From the NCBI GenBank assembly GCA_023229165.1, contig JALNZQ010000025.1, forward strand, positions 1 through 18,543: a stretch of DNA of 18,543 nt, written 5' to 3'. The translations under genes were made by a program, and so were the position numbers. The notes beneath the pieces were generated by a model, which ran no database searches, was not told where the DNA came from, and worked only from the letters and a program-made list of their open reading frames with translations. Source of the stretch: Methanothrix sp. (GTDB lineage Archaea; Halobacteriota; Methanosarcinia; Methanotrichales; Methanotrichaceae). The number at the start of each line of letters is the position of its first letter. Position 1 is the stretch's first letter. Of this stretch, positions 7,095 to 14,345 are shown piece by piece.

Positions 7095-8057
7095 TCAGGC
7101 CTGCACAGCAGCTTGTGATTGGACCTGGGTAGGAGTGATGACCGGTGCAGAAAGGGCCTGCTCCGGCGGGGTTATGTCAGTCGGCTTGTCAAAGTCGTAA
7201 TACAGATCATCCGTCTCTATGCTGACCGAGATTTCTCCCAGCCGAATCGATTGATTGAACATCTTCATCTGGCTGGTATTGGGATCTAGTGCACCTATGA
7301 TCTCAGGCGTCATGGAAAAACTCATGATGCTATGGTATTTCACAGGCAAGTAAGACTTCTTGGAGATCCAGACCATCTTTTCGATCTTGCCCGTCTCATT
7401 CAGCTCGGTCCTGTTGACAGAGGGCAAATACATGGGATACTGTGTTACCTTGGCGGCTATGGCAAAAGCGGCATTATGGAGATTGGTGTAATCCCCGCTC
7501 CCGGTTACAATCTTAAATTTGTAGGCATCCTCACCACCAATAGCCTCCGTACCAAGATCCTCTACAATAGACAGATTAAACGTCTCTGCTAATGCCTTTA
7601 CCTGATTATTTCGGTCCTTTCCCCAAACATCTTGCTTAGACCTCGGGTCTGCAAGATGAGTCCAATTGCCACTCTCATCATTTACATAGGTCGAGTTTCC
7701 GATCTGATAAACATCGGCATTTGTGGTGCTGGTGTTCGCAGGCTGACCTGGCATCTCCATCTGGTTCTTGGTCGAGCCACTGGCATGAGCCTCTAAGCTC
7801 GACAGGTTTACAACGGCAACAGTCTCAGCGTTTTCCGTGACTGTGGTTGACTTCCCAGAAGTTGCATTGGCCCCAGAATTAAGCTTTAGCGTCTGAGTCA
7901 CTGAACTCTTGACGCTGTAGCTGGTCAGGTTTTCGGCTGTTGCAATGGACAGATTCTTGAGCTCTTCTGCACTCTTATCCGCAACACTTGGACCTTTCTC
8001 CGTGCAGCCGGAGATGGCCACGGCAATCAACATAAGAACTATTAATAGTCTCTTCAT
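7095..8057 (-). CDS. Surface lipoprotein, LolA/LppX-like
   Basis: The 320-aa product has a short signal peptide MKRLLIVLMLIAVAISGC with a clear lipobox (AISGC, Cys18), so it is probably lipid-anchored on the outer face of the cytoplasmic membrane. The body is polar with many Asn-x-Ser/Thr sequons (for example NLTS, NATS, NLSS, NRTE, NQS), as expected for N-glycosylated archaeal surface proteins. Phrases such as YQIGNSTYVNDESGNWTHL, GEDAYKFKIV and WISKKSYLPVKY resemble the beta-rich LolA/LppX-type fold of archaeal DUF-type lipoproteins; this is by feel, not by alignment. The C-terminal tail is Pro/Gln/Ala-rich. A GGAG lies 9 nt before the ATG. It follows purC by 30 nt. Confidence 0.8.
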   Translation of the reverse strand: MKRLLIVLMLIAVAISGCTEKGPSVADKSAEELKNLSIATAENLTSYSVKSSVTQTLKLNSGANATSGKSTTVTENAETVAVVNLSSLEAHASGSTKNQMEMPGQPANTSTTNADVYQIGNSTYVNDESGNWTHLADPRSKQDVWGKDRNNQVKALAETFNLSIVEDLGTEAIGGEDAYKFKIVTGSGDYTNLHNAAFAIAAKVTQYPMYLPSVNRTELNETGKIEKMVWISKKSYLPVKYHSIMSFSMTPEIIGALDPNTSQMKMFNQSIRLGEISVSIETDDLYYDFDKPTDITPPEQALSAPVITPTQVQSQAAVQA

Positions 8058-8087
8058 ATTTTAAGCTCCAATCTTAGTCATTCAAGC

Positions 8088-9008
8088 CTAATTTTTCCCG
8101 GCGGGCAAAAACTTTTCGCCTGTGATCATCTCGAAGAGTTTGATGTAGATCCTGCTCGTCTCTTGCACAACTTCAGGAGGCAGTGCTGGGATAGGCATTT
8201 CATTTTGGCCGGCGTCCCGGGCAGCGTAGAGTAGATCTTTGTAGCCCGTCTGGCGATAGTACTGGCGCACATACTCCTTGGAGAGATCTACGAACTCACC
8301 CTGCTCATAGCAGGCCTTGTCCCAGAAGCGATCCTCATCTGCTGTTCCGTAGACATCGATCACCATGATCTGTCTTCCATCGTCAAAGGCCAGCTCTTTT
8401 TTTCCGTCCACATGGATGAGGCCGCGAGAGGCAACGCTTCTGCCGATGTCCTCATCGATCTTGAGCACCACATCACGGGCGTCCTCGTATTCCTGAGAGG
8501 AAAGGCCGGAGATCTGCAGGGCCTCTGCCTTTTCCAGCAGGCGATCGGTCTTCTCGAGCTTAGTGGAGACCTCCAGGAAGGGCTCAGGAAGAACCTCGCC
8601 GTAGATGACCTCGTGACCGGAAGGAAAGCCCAGGGACTGTGCTGAGACCTTTCCCTCTTTTACGCGATCGTAAAGAGACCCTGCCACATACCAGCGGCAG
8701 ATCCACTCCAGAGGAATGAGGTAGTTCTTGGAATGGCTGGTGATCTTTTGCGGCTGGAGTATGTCCACCTTTTTGCAGATCATGCCTGCCGGAGGCAGGT
8801 ACTCTACAAAGTGAGTCTTGATGCCCATCCTGGCCGCTCTCTCAAACCAGTAAACACCCTCGCGACTGAGGGTCTCACCCTTGAAGGGAATTAGGCTTGG
8901 AATTACCTTGTCAAAGACGGAGATATTGTCGGTAAAACGAAACTCCAATCGGTCCCCGAGATCGTAGGCCTCTTTGACCTTGCCCTTCATCAAAAGCTTG
9001 CGCTGCAT
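8088..9008 (-). CDS. purC: Phosphoribosylaminoimidazole-succinocarboxamide (SAICAR) synthase
   Basis: This is the purine biosynthesis enzyme that joins CAIR and aspartate with ATP to give SAICAR. At 306 aa it is the long yeast/archaeal form rather than the roughly 240-aa bacterial form. Visible family marks are KGKVKEAYDL (8-17, ATP-binding Gly loop), FTDNISVFD (25-33), SRE-G (48-51), EWICRWYVAGSLYDR (101-115), EVSTKLEKTD (146-155, substrate loop), and SRGLIHVDGKKELAFDD with VIDVYGTADEDRFW (194-229, metal and nucleotide site). ATG 9008 is chosen; Met7 (8990) is a less likely alternative because it would leave no strand before the Gly loop. The gene lies 69 bp after the thermosome gene, which ends with a T-rich terminator, so purC probably has its own promoter and may lead the lipoprotein and regulator genes. 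Confidence 0.95.
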   Translation of the reverse strand: MQRKLLMKGKVKEAYDLGDRLEFRFTDNISVFDKVIPSLIPFKGETLSREGVYWFERAARMGIKTHFVEYLPPAGMICKKVDILQPQKITSHSKNYLIPLEWICRWYVAGSLYDRVKEGKVSAQSLGFPSGHEVIYGEVLPEPFLEVSTKLEKTDRLLEKAEALQISGLSSQEYEDARDVVLKIDEDIGRSVASRGLIHVDGKKELAFDDGRQIMVIDVYGTADEDRFWDKACYEQGEFVDLSKEYVRQYYRQTGYKDLLYAARDAGQNEMPIPALPPEVVQETSRIYIKLFEMITGEKFLPAGKN

Positions 9009-9055
9009 CAGAGCCTATCTGACCGGGAAAGATGATAACACTTTTGGTTTTGAAA

Positions 9056-9064
9056 CAAAAAAGA
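9056..9064 (-). terminator. Oligo-T terminator after the thermosome gene
   Basis: Fourteen nucleotides past the thermosome stop the minus strand reads TCTTTTTTG. A short T run without a hairpin is the usual archaeal termination signal. It separates the thermosome gene from purC. Confidence 0.5.
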
Positions 9065-9077
9065 GGGTAAGAGAGGC

Positions 9078-10736
9078 TTATTCCTCCCCCATGCCGCCCA
9101 TACCACCCATTCCGCCAGGCATGCCACCCATGCCACCAGGCATACCGCCCGCTCCGCCGGACTTGGAGGCGATGACATCGTCGATCCGGAGAATCATAAC
9201 TGCGGCCTCAGTGGCACTGTTAATGGCCTGAGTCTTGACACGCAGGGGTTCAACCACGCCAAGCTTCAGCATATCCACTGGCTCGCCGGTGTCCATGTCC
9301 AGGCCGGCGCTCTTAACGCCCTTCTCATGCTGGCTTCTCAGAGCCACCAGGGAATCGATCTGATCCAGACCGGCATTCTCGGCCAGGGTCTTGGGAATGA
9401 CTTCCATGGAGTCCGCGAAGGCCTCAATGGACAGTTGCTCGCGACCGCCCACGGTTGCGGCGTACTCACGCAGGCGCAGCGCCAGCTCTACCTCGGGGGC
9501 ACCGCCGCCGGGAACAAGCTGTTTGTCCTCTACGACTACGCCCACAACGCGCAGCGCATCTTCCATGGCCCGGCTGAGCTCGTCGACCACATGCTCGGTT
9601 CCGCCTCGCAGGATGATGGAAACAGACTTGGGGTTCTCGCACTCTTCCACAAAGGTCATCTTCTCGTCGCCGATCTTCCTCTCCTCGACAATGCCCGCTT
9701 TGCCCAGGTCCTTCTTGGTCAGATCGTGGATGCTGGTGACAACTCTTCCGCTGGTAGCGCGGCCCAGCTTCTCCATATCGCTCTTCTTGACGCGGCGAAC
9801 CGTGTAGATGCCAGCCTTGGCCAGGAAGTGCTGGGCCAGGTCATCTATGCCCTTCTGGCAGAAGACCACGTTTGCTCCGGTGGCCATGATATCGTCCACC
9901 ATGCCCTTGAGCATGGTCTCTTCCTGGTCCAGGAAGGCCTGCAGTTGATCGGGCGAGGTGATTTCGATCTTGGCATCGACCTCAGTCTTCTCGATCTCGA
10001 TAGCGGCATTGAGCAGGGCGATCTTTGCGCCCGTGACCTTCTTGGGCATATTGGGATGCAGCCGGTCCTTGTCGATGACCATGCCGTGTACAAGCTCGGA
10101 ATCGGTAATTCCGCCGCCCACCGTCATCTCCACTGTGATGTTGTCGGTGTCGACAGACCCATCATCATCCACTACGGCCTTGACAGCCTCAACGGCCAGG
10201 CTGGCCAGCTCGCCCCGAGCCGTGCCCGAGCCCTTGCCGGTCATGGCGGTGATGGCGATCTTCTCCAAAAACTCAGTATCTTTAACAGAGACATCTACGG
10301 CGATGGTCTTGAGAATCTCCAGGGACTTGTCTGCAGCAGCCCTGTAGCCTGCAGCGATAACCGTGGGATGGATTTCCTGATCCAGCAGAGCCTCGGCCTG
10401 CTTGAGCAGCTCTCCGGCCAAAACCACAGCTGTAGTGGTGCCGTCTCCGACCTCAGCGTCCTGGGTCTTGGCGATCTCCACCATCATCTTAGCGGCGGGG
10501 TGCTCGATATCCATCTCCTTGAGAATAGTGACACCATCGTTGGTTATTACTACATCGCCCAGGTTGTCCACCATCATCTTGTCCATGCCCTTGGGGCCGA
10601 GTGTAGTTCTGACGGCTCCAGCCACGGCCTTGGCTGCCATGATGTTCGACCTCTGTGCTTCCTTGCCAGCCGTTCTCTGGCTGCCTTCCTTGAGAATGAA
10701 TATGGGTGTCTGTCCACCGAATTGTCCTGCTGCCAT
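9078..10736 (-). CDS. ths: Thermosome subunit (group II chaperonin)
   Basis: This 552-aa cytoplasmic ATP-dependent folding chaperonin belongs to the CCT/TCP-1 family and forms double eight- or nine-membered rings. All hallmark motifs are present: LGPKGMDKMMVD (46-57), NDGVTIL (66-72), GDGTTTAVVLAGELL (97-111), GGGAPEVELALR in the C-terminal equatorial half, and the helical-protrusion lid between them. The C-terminus is a run of GGM/PGGM repeats ending GGMGEE, which projects into the ring cavity. The ATG at 10736 has a perfect GGAGGT 5 nt upstream. A likely TATA box lies at 10791-10799. A transposon-like element is inserted immediately beyond that box. Which paralogue (alpha, beta or gamma) it is cannot be told here. 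Confidence 0.97.
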   Translation of the reverse strand: MAAGQFGGQTPIFILKEGSQRTAGKEAQRSNIMAAKAVAGAVRTTLGPKGMDKMMVDNLGDVVITNDGVTILKEMDIEHPAAKMMVEIAKTQDAEVGDGTTTAVVLAGELLKQAEALLDQEIHPTVIAAGYRAAADKSLEILKTIAVDVSVKDTEFLEKIAITAMTGKGSGTARGELASLAVEAVKAVVDDDGSVDTDNITVEMTVGGGITDSELVHGMVIDKDRLHPNMPKKVTGAKIALLNAAIEIEKTEVDAKIEITSPDQLQAFLDQEETMLKGMVDDIMATGANVVFCQKGIDDLAQHFLAKAGIYTVRRVKKSDMEKLGRATSGRVVTSIHDLTKKDLGKAGIVEERKIGDEKMTFVEECENPKSVSIILRGGTEHVVDELSRAMEDALRVVGVVVEDKQLVPGGGAPEVELALRLREYAATVGGREQLSIEAFADSMEVIPKTLAENAGLDQIDSLVALRSQHEKGVKSAGLDMDTGEPVDMLKLGVVEPLRVKTQAINSATEAAVMILRIDDVIASKSGGAGGMPGGMGGMPGGMGGMGGMGEE

Positions 10737-10741
10737 TTAAT

Positions 10742-10806
10742 ACCTCCAATTGCGATTTAGATCAAATTAGGACATCGGATGTTTGAACGTCTATATGAAG
10801 GTTGCG
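10742..10806 (-). promoter_or_regulatory. Thermosome core promoter and leader
   Basis: Read on the minus strand, TTCATATAG (10791-10799) is the best TATA box. It predicts transcription starting near 10768, a leader of about 32 nt, and GGAGGT (10742-10747) before the ATG. The BRE position (about 10800-10806) abuts or overlaps the 8-bp CGAGAGAG duplication at 10805-10812. The core promoter is therefore probably intact, while anything further upstream is now mobile-element DNA. Confidence 0.55.
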
Positions 10807-10812
10807 AGAGAG
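10805..10812. repeat. Left 8-bp target-site duplication CGAGAGAG
   Basis: It directly abuts the GGTTCTGTTG terminus at 10813 and is identical to 14943-14950. Eight base pairs is the typical IS6-family duplication length. Confidence 0.75.
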
Positions 10813-10834
10813 GGTTCTGTTGAATCTGAGGGTG
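10813..10834 (+). repeat. Left terminal inverted repeat of the 4.13-kb element
   Basis: It starts GGTTCTGTTGAATCTGAGGG and matches the right end at 19 of 22 positions. Just inside, GGTGGTGC-type motifs continue to about 10863. Confidence 0.75.
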
Positions 10835-11038
10835 TTCGTTTGTGGTGGTGCAAGTATGGTGGTGAGTAATAAAATTGTGTCTAGTAGTTTTACATGCCAT
10901 TATAAATTCGTTCAAGCAATTTTAAAAAATTTTGATAAATATATGAATTTATGATCGCAGAACGCATCCATATAACAAGGCTTAAGTAGTTCAATATAGG
11001 TTGTATCTTCATATAAAATTATCAGGGAGCTGACCGCT

Positions 11039-11890
11039 ATGGATTGGAGAGTTTTTCCGTTGAGTTTGAAAGAAGAATTTGATTCATATGACGAAATATA
11101 TAAAGATATTGAAGAACGCCTAAAAGATTCTCATCAAAAGCTCCTTGACACGATGACATTAACGGATAAGGATTACACAACGTCAGAAGATACGAAGGAG
11201 GATGTGGCGAGATTGGCAACCGAATTTAAGTATCAGTTGCATGGGGTGCGCAATTATAAAATATTGTCCGATAATGTTTTATTCATCAAATTTCTTTCAG
11301 AAATTGAGGATGAGGCAAACGATTTATATGCTACATATCGAAGATATAATGAACATAATACACGGGTTAAGATTCCTCCAAGATTCTCTAAACCATTCTT
11401 TGTATATCTAAAAGACTATAATCGAGGAGTTTTACTTGCGCCCGCTGGAACTCCTCAGAGAGTGGAATATATCATGACGAATGATTTGTCGAAAATATTG
11501 GGAGCTAACTTTAGCAGAGAGCGATTTTTCGAACCACGAGACATGGATTCATTTCTAGACCTGGTTAATGGAGATGATAACAGAATTAAAGGCATTTCAT
11601 CCATTTCCGCCCAAGTAACAGACAAAGACGGTCTTAGAAGAAGTTATAGCACATCTATGACGAATATTGGGGATTACACGCAACTAAAGGATCTTAAAGA
11701 CAGGTATGAAGATTTTAGGCTCTATCAAATTGTATGTAAAATCCAATATGGGGGTTCTGCTGTCACAAATCTAGCGAACTTGACTATTAGATCACAGGGA
11801 GGGAAACCGCCAATATCTGCGGGCGCTGATTCCAGAAAGATTGAATCTAAAAAGGATCTCGTCGAATGGGTGGGAAAACTTCTCTGCTAA
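11039..11890 (+). CDS. Unrecognised 283-aa cargo protein
   Basis: I do not recognise a family. The protein is soluble and charged with no signal peptide or membrane helix. Residues 10-110 are mostly helical and acidic (KEEFDSYDEIYKDIEERLKD; FLSEIEDEANDLYATYRRYNEH). Residues 111-283 look alpha/beta, with FFVYLKDYNRGVLLAPAG (120-137) and the strand RLYQIVCKIQYGG (227-239). It ends ESKKDLVEWVGKLLC. The ATG is preceded by GGGAG 9 nt upstream and by TATAAAAT 27 nt upstream. Its stop overlaps the stop of the convergent nuclease-like gene by 4 nt. Base composition is A+T-rich like the rest of the element. Its position just inside the left end marks it as the first passenger gene. Confidence 0.75.
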   Translation: MDWRVFPLSLKEEFDSYDEIYKDIEERLKDSHQKLLDTMTLTDKDYTTSEDTKEDVARLATEFKYQLHGVRNYKILSDNVLFIKFLSEIEDEANDLYATYRRYNEHNTRVKIPPRFSKPFFVYLKDYNRGVLLAPAGTPQRVEYIMTNDLSKILGANFSRERFFEPRDMDSFLDLVNGDDNRIKGISSISAQVTDKDGLRRSYSTSMTNIGDYTQLKDLKDRYEDFRLYQIVCKIQYGGSAVTNLANLTIRSQGGKPPISAGADSRKIESKKDLVEWVGKLLC

Positions 11891-12675
11891 TACTTTCCCT
11901 CTATTGTTTTAAGCGTATTATCAAAAGTATCTCCAAATATTCGATCAATAACAAACATATTTCTATATTTATCTTCGAACTCTTTGCCTTCTACATAGCT
12001 TTCCCCTGTGATAAGAAATCCAACATCAGCATTGATATCAGATTTTTTTCCGATCATGTTCATTAAGTCTTCTCTTTTAAATTTCCTGGATTTGGCCTCG
12101 ATCAATGAGATATGCATTGGAGTTATTAGAGCCACATCAATCTGGTGTTTGAGACCGCTTTTGCCTATGATATCGCAATTGAAGATTGTTTCTTTGTGTC
12201 TAAACGAAGTGGAGTCGAACAATTTATATATTAAAACTTCAAACCAAATATTATTTTTGAAAAATGATATATATTTAGGATTTACTTCGCCACTTATCTC
12301 AACATCTGATAGTGGCTTAAGACCGCTATCTCCAAGAAGTGAAGCTATCTTATCAATGATTCTCATTTTGTCTTTATCCAGACGGATTCTCTCGCGAGAA
12401 GCTATTTGCCTACCCAGAACCGTGCCTCGTTCTTCACTCTCAAAATCCTCTATTGTTTTCCTAAATTCAAGAAATTTTCCTAATTTATTATTTATATCCT
12501 TAAACAATTCATAAGCATCTTCTGACCAGAAAACATTGACATCTGATACCATTCGTTGAGCTAGATCAAGGTCTAGGAGTTCTTCATATCTGCCATTTCT
12601 AAAGACGGCAATGACCTCTCGATCTGAGGAATATATTGTTTTATTATCGTGATTGAATTTCTTTATTTCACTCAT
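11887..12675 (-). CDS. PD-(D/E)XK nuclease-like protein (C-terminal nuclease fold)
   Basis: The 262-aa product has a mainly helical and charged N-terminal half (1-125), including residues 84-110 (TVLGRQIASRERIRLDKDKM). The C-terminal half fits a restriction-endonuclease-like fold: NIWFEVLIYKLF (142-153, helix with Glu145), HQIDVALIT (177-185, Asp180) and HISLIEAKSRKF (188-199, Glu193-x-Lys195), then a helix EDLMNMIGKKSDI and the strand VGFLITG. The order E...D...ExK is the expected metal-binding set, as in Card1/DUF1887-type and other archaeal defence nucleases. No CARF or sensor domain is obvious. The start is ATG 12675 with AAAGGAG 6 nt upstream and TTATAAAT further up. I am fairly confident of the fold, but the target is unknown. 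Confidence 0.75.
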   Translation of the reverse strand: MSEIKKFNHDNKTIYSSDREVIAVFRNGRYEELLDLDLAQRMVSDVNVFWSEDAYELFKDINNKLGKFLEFRKTIEDFESEERGTVLGRQIASRERIRLDKDKMRIIDKIASLLGDSGLKPLSDVEISGEVNPKYISFFKNNIWFEVLIYKLFDSTSFRHKETIFNCDIIGKSGLKHQIDVALITPMHISLIEAKSRKFKREDLMNMIGKKSDINADVGFLITGESYVEGKEFEDKYRNMFVIDRIFGDTFDNTLKTIEGKY

Positions 12676-12777
12676 AATTGCTCCTTTGAAATTTATTTAT
12701 AATACTACATTAAATTTCTATTATTTAATTATTAGCGCAAATATCAAGGACGCATTATAATACGAATTTTCTATTAT

Positions 12778-12921
12778 TTAAATACTTCCCCCCATCCATT
12801 CTATTATCGCCTGCTCTATTGCTATCTTAATGTTTCCCTTCTTCATCCCCAACCGCTTAGCAACCTCATTTCGGAATGCTGTATCTAGCTCTTCGTCAAG
12901 CTCTACAACGATTCTTCCCAT
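12778..12921 (-). CDS. Small ribbon-helix-helix (CopG/Arc-like) DNA-binding protein
   Basis: The 47-aa protein starts MGRIVVELDEELD. It has the RHH pattern: beta strand RIVVELD (3-9), helix EELDTAFRNEVAKRLG (10-25), turn MKKGN, and helix IKIAIEQAIIEWM. I prefer ATG 12921 over the upstream ATG at 12969 because the RHH strand then begins at residue 3 and a TATA-like TTTATATG lies about 27 nt upstream, suggesting a leaderless mRNA. RHH proteins are typically autoregulators or antitoxins. It is divergent from the transposase, with a palindrome (12988-13001) between them. No separate small toxin gene is adjacent, so I infer a regulator of the element rather than a toxin-antitoxin pair. Confidence 0.7.
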   Translation of the reverse strand: MGRIVVELDEELDTAFRNEVAKRLGMKKGNIKIAIEQAIIEWMGGSI

Positions 12922-12987
12922 AGCTAAAAATTGGCACATATTACCATATAAACTTATGTCCATAAGCACAATCTATTTATGTAATTA

Positions 12988-13001
12988 TGTACATATGTAC
13001 A
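12988..13001. promoter_or_regulatory. 14-bp perfect palindrome, candidate operator
   Basis: TGTACATATGTACA lies between the TATA-like TATTTATG (about 12976-12983) and the transposase ATG at 13006, so a protein bound here could block transposase transcription. The divergent RHH protein is the natural candidate ligand (inference). Confidence 0.5.
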
Positions 13002-13005
13002 GAAC

Positions 13006-14154
13006 ATGGCACGGGACGAATCCAATAATCCAGAATACAGCAAGCGCCTCTTGCACGGCCATCAGATGATAGAGAATGGTATCGAGCCCAAGCAATTATC
13101 TCAAAACAAGTTCGAAATGCCCTCGCAAAGCAAAGATTTAAATTATATAGTAACGTCCTATGCCAACTCTTGGAACTGCACTTGTCCAGATTTCGCGTTT
13201 AGACATGTGAGCTGTAAGCACATTCATGCAGTCATACTTTGGCAAAAGCTCTCCAAGAAGCTTGAAGAAGATCATAAGAAGGAATTTGTATCGCGATCGT
13301 CTAAGGATAATGGTATTGTCTGCAAGTTTTGTGGATCATCCAAAATTATCAAGTATGGCAAGGCCAATAATAAGCAGGTCTATTTCTGCAAGTCATGCGC
13401 GAGAAAATTCGTGCCAAATGAAGGTTTTGAAGGTATGAAGTACGATCCGCGCATAGTTACAACGACCCTGGATTTGTACTTCAAAGATGTTTCACTGCGA
13501 AAGATCGCAGACCATCTTAAGCAGTGTCATAGCCTCGATATAGATCATAGCACCGTTTACCGCTGGATTTCAAAATACACTGAAATCATTGAAGCCTATG
13601 TAGCCACGCTTGAACCTGAGCTAGGTGATATTTGGCACACCGACGAAATGAAAATCAAGATTGGTGGCGAATGGCATTGGCTCTGGAATGTTATGGATGA
13701 AAAGACCAGATTCCATCTTGTCAGTATCATAACCAAGACTCGTGAGATTGGAGATGCAAAGAAGGCTTTCAAAAAGTCCAAGGAAGTTGATAACAAGAAG
13801 CCAAGGCTTATGGTTACGGATGGCTTGGCTTCCTACAAGAAAGCATTCAATAGCGAATTTTACGACCACCACCTATCATGCACGCATATTGCTGATGTGG
13901 CATTGCAGGAGAGTCTAAACAACGTCTTGGAAAGGATGCATGGCAGCATTAGGGAACGAGAGAAGATCATGAGGGGCATAAAGGTAGATGACACGCCCAT
14001 TATCCCTATGAATCAGATCTACTACAACTTCGTCAGGCCGCATATGGGGCTTGATGGAGCAACGCCCGCAGAAGCCGCGGGGGTGGGCATCACGGGGGAG
14101 AATAAGTGGATGGATCTACTCAAAACGAGTATTAAAAACAACGACCATTCGTGA
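13006..14154 (+). CDS. IS6/IS240-type DDE transposase with N-terminal SWIM zinc finger
   Basis: The 382-aa product has an N-terminal SWIM-type zinc finger at Cys58-x-Cys60 ... Cys70-x-His72 (NCTCPDF...SCKHIHA). A zinc ribbon follows at Cys106-x2-Cys109 and Cys128-x2-Cys131 (CKFCG, CKSC). Next are an HTH segment (SLRKIADHLKQ...STVYRWISKY, 163-191) and an IS240-type DDE domain. The catalytic triad is Asp213 (WHTDEMKI), Asp272 (VTDGLASY) and Glu309 (NNVLERMHGS), 36 residues apart for the last pair. The C-terminus has YYNFVRPHMGLDG. Typical IS6 transposases are about 230-260 aa and lack the SWIM module. It probably acts on the GGTTCTGTTG ends at 10813 and 14942. There is no Shine-Dalgarno, so it is likely leaderless from a TATA near 12980. 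It is intact and so may be active. Confidence 0.92.
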   Translation: MARDESNNPEYSKRLLHGHQMIENGIEPKQLSQNKFEMPSQSKDLNYIVTSYANSWNCTCPDFAFRHVSCKHIHAVILWQKLSKKLEEDHKKEFVSRSSKDNGIVCKFCGSSKIIKYGKANNKQVYFCKSCARKFVPNEGFEGMKYDPRIVTTTLDLYFKDVSLRKIADHLKQCHSLDIDHSTVYRWISKYTEIIEAYVATLEPELGDIWHTDEMKIKIGGEWHWLWNVMDEKTRFHLVSIITKTREIGDAKKAFKKSKEVDNKKPRLMVTDGLASYKKAFNSEFYDHHLSCTHIADVALQESLNNVLERMHGSIREREKIMRGIKVDDTPIIPMNQIYYNFVRPHMGLDGATPAEAAGVGITGENKWMDLLKTSIKNNDHS

Positions 14155-14201
14155 TCCTTCTTTGCGAAAGTATTAAAGGTCCGAGATGAATTAATGCCTT
14201 G

Positions 14202-14345
14202 GTGAAATTTTTGGGCAAGAAAGATGATCAGAATTATACGGCAACGATCGGTGGTAGACCCGCAAGATCCGATTCAAAGACGGAAGTTAATTTCAAGAAG
14301 AACACTAATGAGGCTAAAGACCAGGGATCAAAAAACCAAAGATAA
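14202..14345 (+). CDS. Possible small ORF or 3' remnant after the transposase
   Basis: An open frame of 47 codons from GTG 14202 (or TTG 14199) encodes VKFLGKKDDQNYTATIGG, then a Lys/Asn/Asp-rich tail ending KDQGSKNQR. Its composition looks protein-like, but there is no Shine-Dalgarno, and it overlaps the stop region of the convergent membrane-protein gene by 32 nt. It may be a decayed gene tail or chance. The rest of 14155-14201 holds nothing I can name. Confidence 0.2.
   Translation: MKFLGKKDDQNYTATIGGRPARSDSKTEVNFKKNTNEAKDQGSKNQR

Noticed and set aside
9327..10760. 477-codon open frame on + opposite the thermosome gene
   Set aside because: It is an antisense shadow from the strong codon bias of the thermosome gene, with no start signal and a Gly/His/Leu-rich product without motifs.
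12778..12969. RHH gene plus neighbour as a toxin-antitoxin pair
   Set aside because: No small toxin-like ORF is adjacent on the same strand; the nearest gene is a 262-aa nuclease-like protein with its own promoter and Shine-Dalgarno.
12995..13010. ACAGAACATGG before the transposase as an inner IS6 end
   Set aside because: It matches only the ACAGAAC core, points the wrong way for a left end, and has no partner after the transposase.
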